Origin: a virus
DNA: 32,276 nt
IMG/VR virus record: IMGVR_UViG_3300035212_000444
Span: 1 to 32,276 of that record
Strand: one strand, 5' to 3'
The translations under genes were made by a program, and so were the position numbers. The notes under the pieces are model-generated. The model was not told the origin of the DNA, did no database searches, and was given only the letters and a program-made list of their open reading frames with translations. This document shows positions 5,641 through 15,243 of the stretch, piece after piece (position 1 is the first letter of the stretch; each line of letters begins with the position of its first letter).

Positions 5641-8535
5641 ATGACCCCGCTTGAATTTCTAGCGGTCGTTTTGCCGTCCCCGGAATACGGGTACTACTGT
5701 GCGGCAGAGCTATCAACAAAACAAAAGGAGCACATCTATGTCACAGCGCTTGAGGAGTTTTACCCCACCGTAGATCGTTGGGTCGATGAGGAGAAGAACG
5801 TCTTCTTCGCCCTGGCTACATTTGAGAACAACACCAGCCGCAAGGCTGAGAACGCCGCCTTCGTTAAGTCCTTGTTCATCGACATGGACGGCTACGCATC
5901 CAAGCGGCAAGCGGCCCTGGCACTGCACGCCTTTCTGGTGGAGACCGGGCTTGAAGAACTGGGCATGCCCTGGGTGGTGGCATCTGGCGGCGGTTTGCAC
6001 TGCTACTGGCCCTTCACCAAGGCGCTGCCCAAGGACGAGTGGAAGCTGATCGCCGAGAGCTTCAAGCGGTTGTGCAAGCAGTGCAAGCTCAACATCGACA
6101 TGACCGTCACGGCGGACGCTGCCAGGGTGCTGCGCATCCCAGGCACACGCAACTTCAAGGAGAAGTACCCAACCCCTCGGGAAGTCAAGCTGATGACCGA
6201 AGGCGCTGTGTTCGACCCTGATATTTTGTCCGACATGATAGTCAGCAAGCTGGTCATCCAGGCGGTGCAACCAGCCAAGCTGGACTTGCCGGGCAAGCGT
6301 CCCGATGCCGCCCCAGTACCGACAGCGACCACGGCCAAGATGTTTGAGAACAGCGTGACCAAGTTCAAGAACATTCTGGTCAAGACCAAGGCAGGCAACG
6401 GCTGCGCCCAGCTCAAGCACTTTGTTGAGAACGCCGAGGAAGACGGCATGGAGCCGCTGTGGCGTGGGTGGTTGAGCATCGCCCAGAAGTGTGAGGACGG
6501 CGGCAAGGCAGCGGCATGGCTGTCAAACCTGCACCCCTACCCCCAAGACCGCATGGAGCAAAAGCTGCGTGAGATCAAAGGGCCGTACCCTTGCGTCAAG
6601 TTCGATAGCGAGAACCCAGGGGTCTGCGACCGGTGTCAGTTCTTTGGAAAAATCACCAACCCACTTGCACTCGGACGCGAAGTAAAGCTTGAGACCCAGG
6701 CCAAAGAGATCGAAGTGGTCATGCCTGCCGAAGCCAGCGGTATTGCGGCTGAAGTAAAAAAAGTCCTGCGCCCCACGCCGCCACGGGGCTACTCATACGG
6801 GACCAAGGGCGGCGTATATATTGACAAGGAGATTGAAGACGCAGAAGGAAACAAAGTAAAGAAGCCTGTACTCATACTGCCATACGACCTGTTCGTAGTG
6901 GACATTCTCAACAACGGCGGTGAACACATTGTTCACATGCTTGCACTCAGGCCAGACGGGCCTGCAACCATCACCATGGCGCAAAAGGCCGTGGTGAGCA
7001 AAGACGAAACTGTCAAAGCCCTAGCCACCCAGAACATCATCGCAGCGTTCGGTTCGGGCAATGACGCAAACCTATTTTCATATGTGAGAGCAGCCGTGGA
7101 AGAATCCAGCACAGGAAAAGCCGCCGTCAAAGTCCCCGCCAACTACGGCTGGCAAGACGACAACACCATCGTATACGCAGGCAAGATTTACTCCACGGGC
7201 ACGCCCATCTCGGTGCCCATGCCAGGGCTTGAGAACATCGTGGCCAACACCAAGCCAACCGGGACGATTGAAGCATGGCGCAATTTTGTGAACCTGCTCA
7301 TCCAAAAGGAGATGTACGACCACTTGGCCATCATGCTTGCGGGTATTGGAGCGCCACTCATGCGCTTCACTGGCATGTACGGAATGACCTACCACTGCGG
7401 CTCTACTGAGTCAGGTACGGGTAAGACGCTGGCGCTGGAAGCAGCCGCCTCAGTCTGGGGCCACCCCACCCACTACCGCACGGGCAAGAGCACATCGCCT
7501 GTCGCCATGCAACAGCGCCTGGGTCTGCTCAACAGCTTCGCCCTGATAACGGACGAGATCACCGCCAAGAACCGCAAGGACTTCGAGTGGTTCCCTGAGT
7601 TCTTGCTGGACATGACCGAGGGCCGGGGCAAGGAGCGCATGGAGTCGGGGTCCAACAAAGAGCGCTTGAACCTGTCCACCTGGATGACCAACGCGATCAT
7701 GTCGTCCAACACCCACGCCGTGGATATGCTGACCGGGGCACGCAAGCATGCGTCTGAGGGCGAACTGCGCCGCCTGTTGGAGTTCATCATGGACCAGCCC
7801 CTGACTTGGGAGCCGCACGAGATCGAGATCGTCAAGTCCTTGCAGCACAACTACGGCGTGGCTGGGCACATCATCGTGGACTACATGGCCAAGAACGTAG
7901 ACTTCCTGGCCAAACTTGTGCCCGACACTGTGCGCACCGCGTACAAGGAGTTCAACGCCACCAATGACGAGCGCTTCTGGATGGCAGGCATTGGCACCAT
8001 CATCGCTGCCGGGGTCATGATTAACAGCAAGCACGCTGGTGTGATCGACATCCCCATGATAAAAATCATCGAGCGCTTGCACAAGGTGATCGACACCATG
8101 CGCGGCAACGTCAAGGGCAACGCCCGCACCGCAGAGGATGTGCTCAACGCCTATACCCGCGACAACTACGGCAAGTTCATCATCGTCAAGCAAATTGAGC
8201 GTGGTCGTATCCTGGCAGAACTGGGCAACGGCAAGGAGGTGGATGAGTCCATCACGCGCTCAAGCATCATGGGCCGGGTCGAGCACGGCTTCACGCCGGG
8301 GTACATCGACTACTACATTGAGGAGAGCATGCTCAAGGCTTGCTGCGCCAGCATGAGCTACGGCTACGCCGACTTCAAACGCAAGCTGGGTATGGAGTGT
8401 GCGGTCACTCCCATGCCGAAGAAGGACTTGACTGCAAAAACCCGTGGGCCGCAGATGCGTGTGTCCGTGCTCAAGATCAGCAGACCCGTAACCGACTTGG
8501 AAGATGACGATCCACTATCCATGGCCGCAGCTTGA
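5641..8535 (+). CDS. Primase-helicase: AEP-like primase fused to DUF927-like AAA+ helicase
   Basis: This 964-residue protein combines two replication activities. The N-terminal ~200 residues carry archaeo-eukaryotic primase motifs: D81-x-D83 in F-I-D-M-D-G (metal binding), S115-G-G-G-L-H120, and R162...R165 in A-A-R-V-L-R-I-P-G-T-R. A middle helical region ends in a cysteine cluster (C318, C329, C332) typical of primase linker domains. The C-terminal half has Walker A G587-S-T-E-S-G-T-G-K-T596 and Walker B L-I-T-D638-E639, in the style of DUF927-type phage and plasmid helicases. It should prime and unwind at the phage fork together with the family A polymerase. AAGGAC precedes the ATG. Its last 32 bases overlap the next small gene. 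Confidence is high for the primase and ATPase parts, and moderate for the DUF927 label. Confidence 0.88.
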   Translation: MTPLEFLAVVLPSPEYGYYCAAELSTKQKEHIYVTALEEFYPTVDRWVDEEKNVFFALATFENNTSRKAENAAFVKSLFIDMDGYASKRQAALALHAFLVETGLEELGMPWVVASGGGLHCYWPFTKALPKDEWKLIAESFKRLCKQCKLNIDMTVTADAARVLRIPGTRNFKEKYPTPREVKLMTEGAVFDPDILSDMIVSKLVIQAVQPAKLDLPGKRPDAAPVPTATTAKMFENSVTKFKNILVKTKAGNGCAQLKHFVENAEEDGMEPLWRGWLSIAQKCEDGGKAAAWLSNLHPYPQDRMEQKLREIKGPYPCVKFDSENPGVCDRCQFFGKITNPLALGREVKLETQAKEIEVVMPAEASGIAAEVKKVLRPTPPRGYSYGTKGGVYIDKEIEDAEGNKVKKPVLILPYDLFVVDILNNGGEHIVHMLALRPDGPATITMAQKAVVSKDETVKALATQNIIAAFGSGNDANLFSYVRAAVEESSTGKAAVKVPANYGWQDDNTIVYAGKIYSTGTPISVPMPGLENIVANTKPTGTIEAWRNFVNLLIQKEMYDHLAIMLAGIGAPLMRFTGMYGMTYHCGSTESGTGKTLALEAAASVWGHPTHYRTGKSTSPVAMQQRLGLLNSFALITDEITAKNRKDFEWFPEFLLDMTEGRGKERMESGSNKERLNLSTWMTNAIMSSNTHAVDMLTGARKHASEGELRRLLEFIMDQPLTWEPHEIEIVKSLQHNYGVAGHIIVDYMAKNVDFLAKLVPDTVRTAYKEFNATNDERFWMAGIGTIIAAGVMINSKHAGVIDIPMIKIIERLHKVIDTMRGNVKGNARTAEDVLNAYTRDNYGKFIIVKQIERGRILAELGNGKEVDESITRSSIMGRVEHGFTPGYIDYYIEESMLKACCASMSYGYADFKRKLGMECAVTPMPKKDLTAKTRGPQMRVSVLKISRPVTDLEDDDPLSMAAA

Positions 8536-8692
8536 GCGGGGGCAGGGGTTCTTTGTCCCCTGCCTCGATGTGGAACGCATCCGCGAGGAAGGACTGCGCG
8601 AAGCGGTTAAGTGCAGATTGAAGGATGCCCGCGCTGTGTCGGGCATCCGCCACGCCCTTATTGGGGTTTGGTTCTATCGGCTACCTCGATAA
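8504..8692 (+). CDS. Small conserved phage protein at end of early arm
   Basis: This 62-residue protein overlaps the primase-helicase end by 32 bases, with GGAAG immediately before its ATG. It begins with a Pro/Trp-rich stretch, then R-G-Q-G-F-F-V-P-C-L-D, then a basic helix (R-E-E-G-L-R-E-A-V), and ends G-V-W-F-Y-R-L-P-R. I recall this G-Q-G-F-F-V-P pattern from short orphan proteins in other phages, which supports a real gene. Its 3' end runs 35 bases into the end of the convergent late gene. The function is unknown; the Arg-rich helix and aromatic C-terminus would suit nucleic-acid contact, but that is a guess. Confidence 0.6.
   Translation: MTIHYPWPQLERGQGFFVPCLDVERIREEGLREAVKCRLKDARAVSGIRHALIGVWFYRLPR
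8541..8564. terminator. Perfect 8-bp inverted repeat after the primase stop, possible terminator
   Basis: GGCAGGGG (8541-8548) pairs perfectly with CCCCTGCC (8557-8564) around an 8-base TTCTTTGT loop, and the stem can extend two more pairs (one G-T). It lies 6 bases after the primase-helicase stop, inside the 62-residue gene, where the two transcription arms converge. No T-run follows on either strand, so any termination would be weak or factor-assisted. Confidence 0.35.
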
Positions 8693-11600
8693 ACTTTCGA
8701 GCGTAGTTCGTTTTCAGCTTGTCCAGCTTTTCCAACTGTGCGTCTTTCTGCTCAGTGGTCAGGTTGGGGGATGCGCGAATCGCACGCTCTTGCTTGGCCA
8801 TTTCGCCCAGTGCCTTTTGCACTTGCCCGGATGTGGTGGCCAGTGCCAACTCAGTTGAGTACCGCTGAGCAAACTCCTTGGCTTCCGCACGCTGGCCTTT
8901 CTCGACCATACTGTTAAACGTGCCCTTGATCTGCTTGAGTTCTTCCATGCGGTCGTAGGCTTCGTCAATGGTGCCCCGGCCTTGAACGGGCTGGAACAAA
9001 CCGCCAATGAACGGCAGCTTGCTGGGCTTGGCAGAAGGCGTGGCAATATCACTGCGCTCACTGGGGGACAGTATCGGGTTGGCCAAGGACATCAATGCAA
9101 TCCCCAACGGCCCGGTGTATCCGCGAATCAGGTGGTCAATGGTGATCGCGCTCACGCCAGCTTCACCTGTGACGCTTCCAATCAGTTTGGCAATCTCGGT
9201 GCTGCTGTCGCGGTAGCGGTCGGTGGCCAGCACCCCTTTTTCTCGCACGGACTCGATGTCGCCGCCGTAGAACGATTTACCCAGTATCGCCTCGGTCAGC
9301 GGCTTGACAGCTTGCGGCAACGCAAACGGGTTGGTCTGGGCAAGCAACTTGCCAATTCCCGCCGCAGCTTTGCTTGCCTTCTCGTCGCCCTGGGCCACGT
9401 TCCATATCGCCTCTGGCAGTGACTTGAACAGGTAGCCCAATTCAAACGGGATTGGCACGCGCACAGGTTCCGACACGCCTGGGATGTACACAAACCAGTT
9501 GCCGTAGCGCTCTTCGGGTTTGGCGCGTTTGTATGCTTCGTCGTCGCTCATCAAAGCGGCGTAAGCCATCGTGCCCACCGCCAACATCATGCCGCGTGCG
9601 TACAGTTTCTCTTTAATTTTGAGTTGTTCGCTGTACGGCATCTGGCCTTTGAACGCCCGGTACAAAACATCCAAGCCTTGAATCTGTGCGTTGAAGAACG
9701 GAATCATCGTGGACAGCATCTGCATGCTGGGCGACAACCCCTTGCGGCTGAAGTTCATGGACTCCAAGGTGCGCAGCAATGCCTGCTGCTCCGTCATGCC
9801 TTTGGCCAAGGAGTCGTTGTACACCACGGCGCGGGTAGCGGCATCTGCCCGCATTGCAAAAACATCAGCTCTGGCCAGATTTTTTTCCCAACCAGATTTG
9901 TTTACGGCAATGTCAGCCAAGAACTTGGACATATCGCGCTGGTCGCCTGTGAAGACATTGCTGCTGATTGCGCCAGATGCCATAAGCGCCTTTTCTGTTT
10001 CGCTGCGGCCTGCAACCATTTTGCCAAGCTCTTTCATTGCGCTGAGCACAGGAGTGGCATCAGTACCTGTAGTCAGCCAAGCATTCAGGGGGTCGCGCAC
10101 CATTTGACGAAAAACGTATGTGGGGTTGCGTGTCACAAACTTACGCAGCACATCCGCTGGGTAGCCCATCAGCTTGACGATTGCCGGGATGGTGGTCTTG
10201 ATGCCTTCCATGCCCTTGACAATCAAGTCGGCGGGGATGCCGTACAAGTCGGTGTCGATCAGCGCGTAGTGATCTTCGCCGTTCTTTTTAAAGCGCACAA
10301 CATCATTGCGCGTGCCAGCGGGGCCTTTGCCGGGAGCAACGCGGCTGGCAATACCGATCTTGCGCAGGGCAAACGCCGACTCCTTGATGGCTTGATTGCG
10401 CAGGCCCATGCGTGTGAGCATGAAGGTGTTCTGAACCGAACTGGTAAACAAAGGCAGAATCTGCGTGTTGCCGCCCACAAGCTCTTTGAGCTGCGGTTCA
10501 TCCTTGATGTTGGAGATGCGCACAGGCGTTTCTTTGTCTACCATCAAATCGACGTTGCCTTCGCGGTCTACCCGGTAGAACGGCACGTACTCCATTGCTT
10601 TGAGTTCGGCTGCTTTACCGGGCTTGAGTGCGCCTGTCTGCACAATAAAGTCCAGCAACCCGGCGTTGTATTTCTGATACAGCTTAGAGCCGTCTTCAAA
10701 CGCATTTTTGGCAGGCTGGTTGGCGTTGAGCACTGCCATCAATTGCGCGTAATCGGCTTTGATGGCGGCCAGTTTGTCTGCGTCGAAGTTGAGCTTTTCC
10801 CAACCCACTTGCTTCGCACGTTTGCCTGCCAGATACAACGTAGCCATGGCTTCGGTCTGGGCATCATTGCCCACATTGGCTTTGGCAAACGCCTTGGCCA
10901 CATCAATCATGCTGACGCCGGGCTTACTTTTGTAGACATATTCAACGCCTTGGGGAGTCTTGTTGGCCACCAGTTCAACAGCGCCATTGGTCAAGAACTG
11001 CCCGGCGTACTGGCTGTTTTGCTGGCCAAACCGCAAGGAGTATTCGGCGTTGCCTGCTTCTAGAGAAGTGATCTGCCCTTTGGTCAAGCCTTGCTTGAGC
11101 GCCTCAGACAAAGCGGCGTGCTGGTCAACAAGCTGCACACGCCCGGTCAACCCCATGAAGTTCCCAAGCAGGCGGTCTTTTACGCTGGCCTGGGTGGCGG
11201 TCAGGGATGAGCCAATCGTCACGGGTTCTTTGCGGGTGCGGAGTGCAATCTGTCCATCAGCAGCGCGATACGGCCCAATCTTCCTGTCAGCAAACGCTTG
11301 GCGAGACTTCTTCAGTGCGTAGAAAATGTCCGAGTTGGACATCGCGGCCATGTCAGTAAAGCCCATGTCGCGCAGGGCTGCGCGAACCATACCGACCAAC
11401 TCCTTGAGCCAGCGCCCAGCCTTTTGACGGAACGACTCGGTGACCCGCGTTTCTTCCGTGTGCGCAATGATCTCGCGCAACACTTGCAGCTTTTGGATTT
11501 CTTCGCTGCGGCCCAAGGCGGCGTTGGATGCCGCTACTTGCTGCATCTCGGCCAACAGGTCAGCTCCGCCAATGTCCTCGGCCAGTTTTAGCAAATCAGT

Positions 11601-14600
11601 CTTGTTGGCATACTCTTGCAACCGCTTGGCCCCAATCATTGTGTCGATGCCGTAATGGCCAAACAACTCGTGGGCCACGGTGGCTTCCAAGTCCTTGAGG
11701 TCTGTGTGCTGGTTGCCAACGATCAAGACCGTGCCATCACTGAATACCGCGCCCTGCACCATGGCGTCCGTGGGATCAATCCCTTCTTGAGACATGCGCG
11801 TAAGCAAACCAAGGGAAATCTTGCCGGGGTCGGCGGCGTACACAAACTTGACGTTCTCTGGCAATCCTGCCTGCACTTTGTCGATAAATGCTTGTGCTTG
11901 GGCGGGGTCAATGCTTTCACCGGGTGCGGACCGAACGCGGAAAGCTGTGCCTGCTTCGCTGTCTTTGATCGTCTGCTCAATCTCTTTATCAGACATGCGG
12001 CTACCAGCAACCCGCAACTCTTTGGGTGCACCAGTGGCTTTGCGTGTAACTTGAGGTGTGCGCTTACTTGCGGCAACTTGCTTGCCTGCTGTGGGTAGCA
12101 CTTCTTGAAAGTAGGCAATCTGCTCCTTCAGCGTGGCTTTGTATTCAGGCGTTGTTTTGCCCAACTCCAGCGCCTTGGCTTCCATCTCTTCGCGCACCAC
12201 GGCTTTGAAATCGTTGACCGCATCGTCGTCCTTGCCATACCGGGCAACCAACGCATCCAGCCGCTTCTTGCGCTGCTGTAGCATCGCCTTGTACCCCGGC
12301 TCTTGACGGCCCAACTCCATGGCCAGATTGCGCAGCTTTTCAGACGTTTCGGCTTCCTTGCGCACATCCCCCCGGTTAATCCGGGCGGCTGTCTGTGCCG
12401 TGCGTGACATCGGGGTCTTGGCTGTGCCTGCTTTAACAGCGGCTGCGGTGGCTTGGCGGCGTTCGTTTTCTTCTTTTTGCAACCGTCCCCGTTCTTCTAC
12501 AACAGGTTTAATGGGAGTTGTCTCGTACAGGCTTTGGTGCAACTTGATGATTTGCTCACGCACAGGGGCAATCTTGCCTAACACCATGTTGTATTTGTTG
12601 AGCGCAGCGTCAAGTTTGCGCTGAAGGAACACGTTGGTTTTTCCTTCACGCGCCGCCATTTGCGCAGTAAGCGCATCATGCTCCGCTGCCAAATCGTAGG
12701 CTTGTGCCAACAAAGACTTCTTGGCATTGCGCTGGCGCGTTTCCACCAGCTTCTTCAGGTCTTCAATCTGTTGCGTGACCATTTCATACTCGACCGCAGG
12801 CGCACCGCCTTTGTCGTAGATGTCTTGCAACTTGATCTTTTCCGTTACGGGTTTGTTGTCCTTGTCCAAAACGACGTTGCCATCTTCATCTGTTTTGGTT
12901 TTCTCAATAACTTCAAAGTTCGTGCCGTTTGTAAATCTAGCTTTTGCTCTGGTGTCAAAAAAAGATTCAAACAACGGCGTGCGAGTACGGCGCACGCTTT
13001 GAAGCCGCAGCCCCGGTTCAATCGGTTTCTTAACCAGCTCTTCCCCGCCAAGCCCCAACCGCTCGTCCAACAAACGCATAACACGGGTGCGCTCATCAGC
13101 GGCTTTATCCAACGCGGCAGTTTTGGTCTTCTTGTTTTCTACGTCCGTGATGGTGGCTATCAGTTTCTGGTCGTTGTTCTGTACGGCAGTGCGCAAAATG
13201 TTGGCGGGGCTGAACAAATCAAAGATGTCCGTGCGGGGCTTCTTCTGTGCTGTGGCCAACTCATTTTCAATCTTGTTGATGTCGTCGGTCTGCTTGGACA
13301 GTGCGGCAGCATCCCCAGCCTTGGCCAGTGTGGGCAGCGCAGCGTTGGCTTCGTCCAGCTTGGTTTGCAACGCCTGTACTTTGGCGGGTTCTTTTGGCTC
13401 TGGTGCGGCAGGCGCGGCTGCTTCAACCACTGTGGTTTCAGGCGCTTCAGTGACTTGGGGTGCTGGAGTGGGTGCTTGCTCTTGGGAGAACAGCGCCATT
13501 GTCTCGCCGGGTTGCGTCTGCTGATACGTGCGCATGGTTTCAAACAGCGGGACTTGGGCCTGAAGCTGCTTGACCTTAGTGACTTGCTGGGCGGCAGCGT
13601 CGAAGTCCCCCTTGGCCAACAACTCAAGGCGTTTCTTTTCTGCGGCTTTGAGTTCGCCCAGGAACTCTTTCTCGGACGCTGCCACACCCCCGCGCTCAGT
13701 TACCACCGCGCCCAAGGACTCCAGTTGAGGGAGCAACGCTTGGCGCTGGGCCTGGAGTTGTTCTTGCTCTTCAATGCTTGGGCCTGCGGCCAACTGAGTT
13801 TCAACCGTGTCGATCTGGGTGCGTATTTGACTTAACTGGTCCATCAGCTTGGTGACGGGCGGTAGTGCGGTAGCGTTGGGGATTGCCTGTGCAGCGGTTG
13901 GCTGTGCCCCGGCTGTCTCAGCTTCCATCTGCGCCGCTTGCTGTGCGTACAACGCGTCAATCGCTTCTTTGCGCTGCTGGTATTCGGCTTCCAGCGGTTT
14001 GAACTCGTTGTTGAACTTGGCCAGCTCTTGCTTGGCCGCAACATATGCCTTCTTCTCTTCTACCGTGGAGGCCTTGGTGGGCTTGGTTGCAACCAATGCT
14101 TCAAGTTGTTGGCGCTGTGCAGCCGCAGCCCGGTACTGATCGTCCAAAGCAATCAGTGCTTCTGGTGCATTCTTGGCAGCTTCGGCTTCTTGCGCGGCCT
14201 GGGCGGCTTCGTCCGCTTTTTGTTTGGCCACAGTGTCGCGTGCAGCACCGCGCTCAGACAATCGGCCAGCCCCGCCAATAGGGGCCAGCAGACCAACTTG
14301 GTATGCAGTCCTGCCATATTCAGCCAACGCATCGCTGTCTGTGAGAGACAACCCTGCTTGTGCACGCTCTAGCATCTGCTGGGTAATTTCCGTGGGGATT
14401 TCAGCTACTGCGCCAACGGCGGTGCCTTTGGCCAAGGTTGCAAGCAAACGCTCTTCGGCCAGCTTGGTGGCGTTGCCTGCTCCAATCGTCAACGCTTTGA
14501 CGGGTATTCCTGTCAGTTTGCTTACAAGCTGCCCGCCCAAAGGAATGAACGTCCCGGCCACATCCAGTGCAGCCTGGGGCAAAGCAGCGGCTGCTGCCGC

Positions 14601-15185
14601 ACCTCGGTCAATGTTGAGCGTTTCTCCCCTGGCCTGCTGTTCAGCGGCTTGGCGCTCGATGTTGCCGCCAAACTGGGAGATTAAAGACGGGGCGGCTGCG
14701 CCTGCCACGCCGCCAACAATCGTGCCGACCGGGCCAAAGACGGAGCCTGCTGTTGCGCCCAACCGGGCCGCGCCCAGTGTCGATGCTATGTTGGGCGCTT
14801 GTTCAGCAATGGCTGCGGGGACTTGGCCCAGCGCTTCCTTGGCGGCAGAAAAGACGCCTTGCTCTTCGTATGCCTTCTTGACCTTATCCCAACTGACCTG
14901 CTCTTCGTATTTTTTACTCCGAGCTTCTCCGCGTGCCAATGCGCTTTTGGCCGCTTCCTCGGGAGACCCCATCAGGGATTCTGCGGCGGTCTGTCCGCTG
15001 GACAGAAGTGACTCAAGCCCCTTACCAAACGCCCCGCCCAGACCGCTTTTAGTTGTGGGGGCTGGGGCTTCTACACCAAACGCTTGTGGAAAGTACTTAT
15101 ATGCGTCTCGAAAGGCATCCGCAGGGGACTGTCCTTCTGTAGCTTCATAGTACGCGCCGTTGGGCAAGCGGATGTAGTTGGCCAT
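8658..15185 (-). CDS. Giant polyvalent virion protein with zincin motif and LPD38-like C-terminus
   Basis: This ~2175-residue protein has a recognisable start (M-A-N-Y-I-R-L-P-N-G-A-Y-Y), a Gly/Ala-rich amphipathic region (about 100-260) that could insert in a membrane, and a long Ala/Gln/Lys coiled-coil middle. A metallopeptidase-like domain with H1172-E-L-F-G-H1177 follows. The C-terminal region (about 1680-2050, including V-Y-I-P-G-V and V-P-I-P-F-E-L-G-Y) resembles the large-polyvalent-protein domain LPD38. Polyvalent proteins are multi-domain phage products thought to enter the cell with the DNA and disarm host systems. By position and size it also matches T7 gp16, the internal ejection protein. 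I chose the ATG; a GTG three codons upstream is in frame, and neither has a strong ribosome site. Confidence 0.85.
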   Translation of the reverse strand: MANYIRLPNGAYYEATEGQSPADAFRDAYKYFPQAFGVEAPAPTTKSGLGGAFGKGLESLLSSGQTAAESLMGSPEEAAKSALARGEARSKKYEEQVSWDKVKKAYEEQGVFSAAKEALGQVPAAIAEQAPNIASTLGAARLGATAGSVFGPVGTIVGGVAGAAAPSLISQFGGNIERQAAEQQARGETLNIDRGAAAAAALPQAALDVAGTFIPLGGQLVSKLTGIPVKALTIGAGNATKLAEERLLATLAKGTAVGAVAEIPTEITQQMLERAQAGLSLTDSDALAEYGRTAYQVGLLAPIGGAGRLSERGAARDTVAKQKADEAAQAAQEAEAAKNAPEALIALDDQYRAAAAQRQQLEALVATKPTKASTVEEKKAYVAAKQELAKFNNEFKPLEAEYQQRKEAIDALYAQQAAQMEAETAGAQPTAAQAIPNATALPPVTKLMDQLSQIRTQIDTVETQLAAGPSIEEQEQLQAQRQALLPQLESLGAVVTERGGVAASEKEFLGELKAAEKKRLELLAKGDFDAAAQQVTKVKQLQAQVPLFETMRTYQQTQPGETMALFSQEQAPTPAPQVTEAPETTVVEAAAPAAPEPKEPAKVQALQTKLDEANAALPTLAKAGDAAALSKQTDDINKIENELATAQKKPRTDIFDLFSPANILRTAVQNNDQKLIATITDVENKKTKTAALDKAADERTRVMRLLDERLGLGGEELVKKPIEPGLRLQSVRRTRTPLFESFFDTRAKARFTNGTNFEVIEKTKTDEDGNVVLDKDNKPVTEKIKLQDIYDKGGAPAVEYEMVTQQIEDLKKLVETRQRNAKKSLLAQAYDLAAEHDALTAQMAAREGKTNVFLQRKLDAALNKYNMVLGKIAPVREQIIKLHQSLYETTPIKPVVEERGRLQKEENERRQATAAAVKAGTAKTPMSRTAQTAARINRGDVRKEAETSEKLRNLAMELGRQEPGYKAMLQQRKKRLDALVARYGKDDDAVNDFKAVVREEMEAKALELGKTTPEYKATLKEQIAYFQEVLPTAGKQVAASKRTPQVTRKATGAPKELRVAGSRMSDKEIEQTIKDSEAGTAFRVRSAPGESIDPAQAQAFIDKVQAGLPENVKFVYAADPGKISLGLLTRMSQEGIDPTDAMVQGAVFSDGTVLIVGNQHTDLKDLEATVAHELFGHYGIDTMIGAKRLQEYANKTDLLKLAEDIGGADLLAEMQQVAASNAALGRSEEIQKLQVLREIIAHTEETRVTESFRQKAGRWLKELVGMVRAALRDMGFTDMAAMSNSDIFYALKKSRQAFADRKIGPYRAADGQIALRTRKEPVTIGSSLTATQASVKDRLLGNFMGLTGRVQLVDQHAALSEALKQGLTKGQITSLEAGNAEYSLRFGQQNSQYAGQFLTNGAVELVANKTPQGVEYVYKSKPGVSMIDVAKAFAKANVGNDAQTEAMATLYLAGKRAKQVGWEKLNFDADKLAAIKADYAQLMAVLNANQPAKNAFEDGSKLYQKYNAGLLDFIVQTGALKPGKAAELKAMEYVPFYRVDREGNVDLMVDKETPVRISNIKDEPQLKELVGGNTQILPLFTSSVQNTFMLTRMGLRNQAIKESAFALRKIGIASRVAPGKGPAGTRNDVVRFKKNGEDHYALIDTDLYGIPADLIVKGMEGIKTTIPAIVKLMGYPADVLRKFVTRNPTYVFRQMVRDPLNAWLTTGTDATPVLSAMKELGKMVAGRSETEKALMASGAISSNVFTGDQRDMSKFLADIAVNKSGWEKNLARADVFAMRADAATRAVVYNDSLAKGMTEQQALLRTLESMNFSRKGLSPSMQMLSTMIPFFNAQIQGLDVLYRAFKGQMPYSEQLKIKEKLYARGMMLAVGTMAYAALMSDDEAYKRAKPEERYGNWFVYIPGVSEPVRVPIPFELGYLFKSLPEAIWNVAQGDEKASKAAAGIGKLLAQTNPFALPQAVKPLTEAILGKSFYGGDIESVREKGVLATDRYRDSSTEIAKLIGSVTGEAGVSAITIDHLIRGYTGPLGIALMSLANPILSPSERSDIATPSAKPSKLPFIGGLFQPVQGRGTIDEAYDRMEELKQIKGTFNSMVEKGQRAEAKEFAQRYSTELALATTSGQVQKALGEMAKQERAIRASPNLTTEQKDAQLEKLDKLKTNYARKFIEVADRTKPQ

Positions 15186-15243
15186 GTCTGTCACTCAAAT
15201 TGTGTTGCCCGTGCGACGGCGTTGGGGTTGCGCACAGAAAATA

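Noticed and set aside
7450-8193. 247-residue open frame on - strand inside the primase-helicase
   Set aside because: The + strand carries the Walker motifs across this stretch; the minus frame is a Val/His-rich shadow.
9624-11063. 479-residue open frame on + strand opposite the giant virion gene
   Set aside because: The minus-strand gene continues through it with clear protein motifs, and the + frame is rich in Cys/His typical of antisense shadows, with no ribosome site.
12660-13835. 391-residue open frame on + strand
   Set aside because: Antisense to the coiled-coil part of the giant protein; its long Leu/Phe/Gly runs mirror Gln/Ala/Lys codons on the other strand.
14173-15150. 325-residue Ala/Pro/Ser-rich open frame on + strand
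   Set aside because: Shadow of the N-terminal Ala/Gly region of the giant gene; no start signal or neighbours on that strand.
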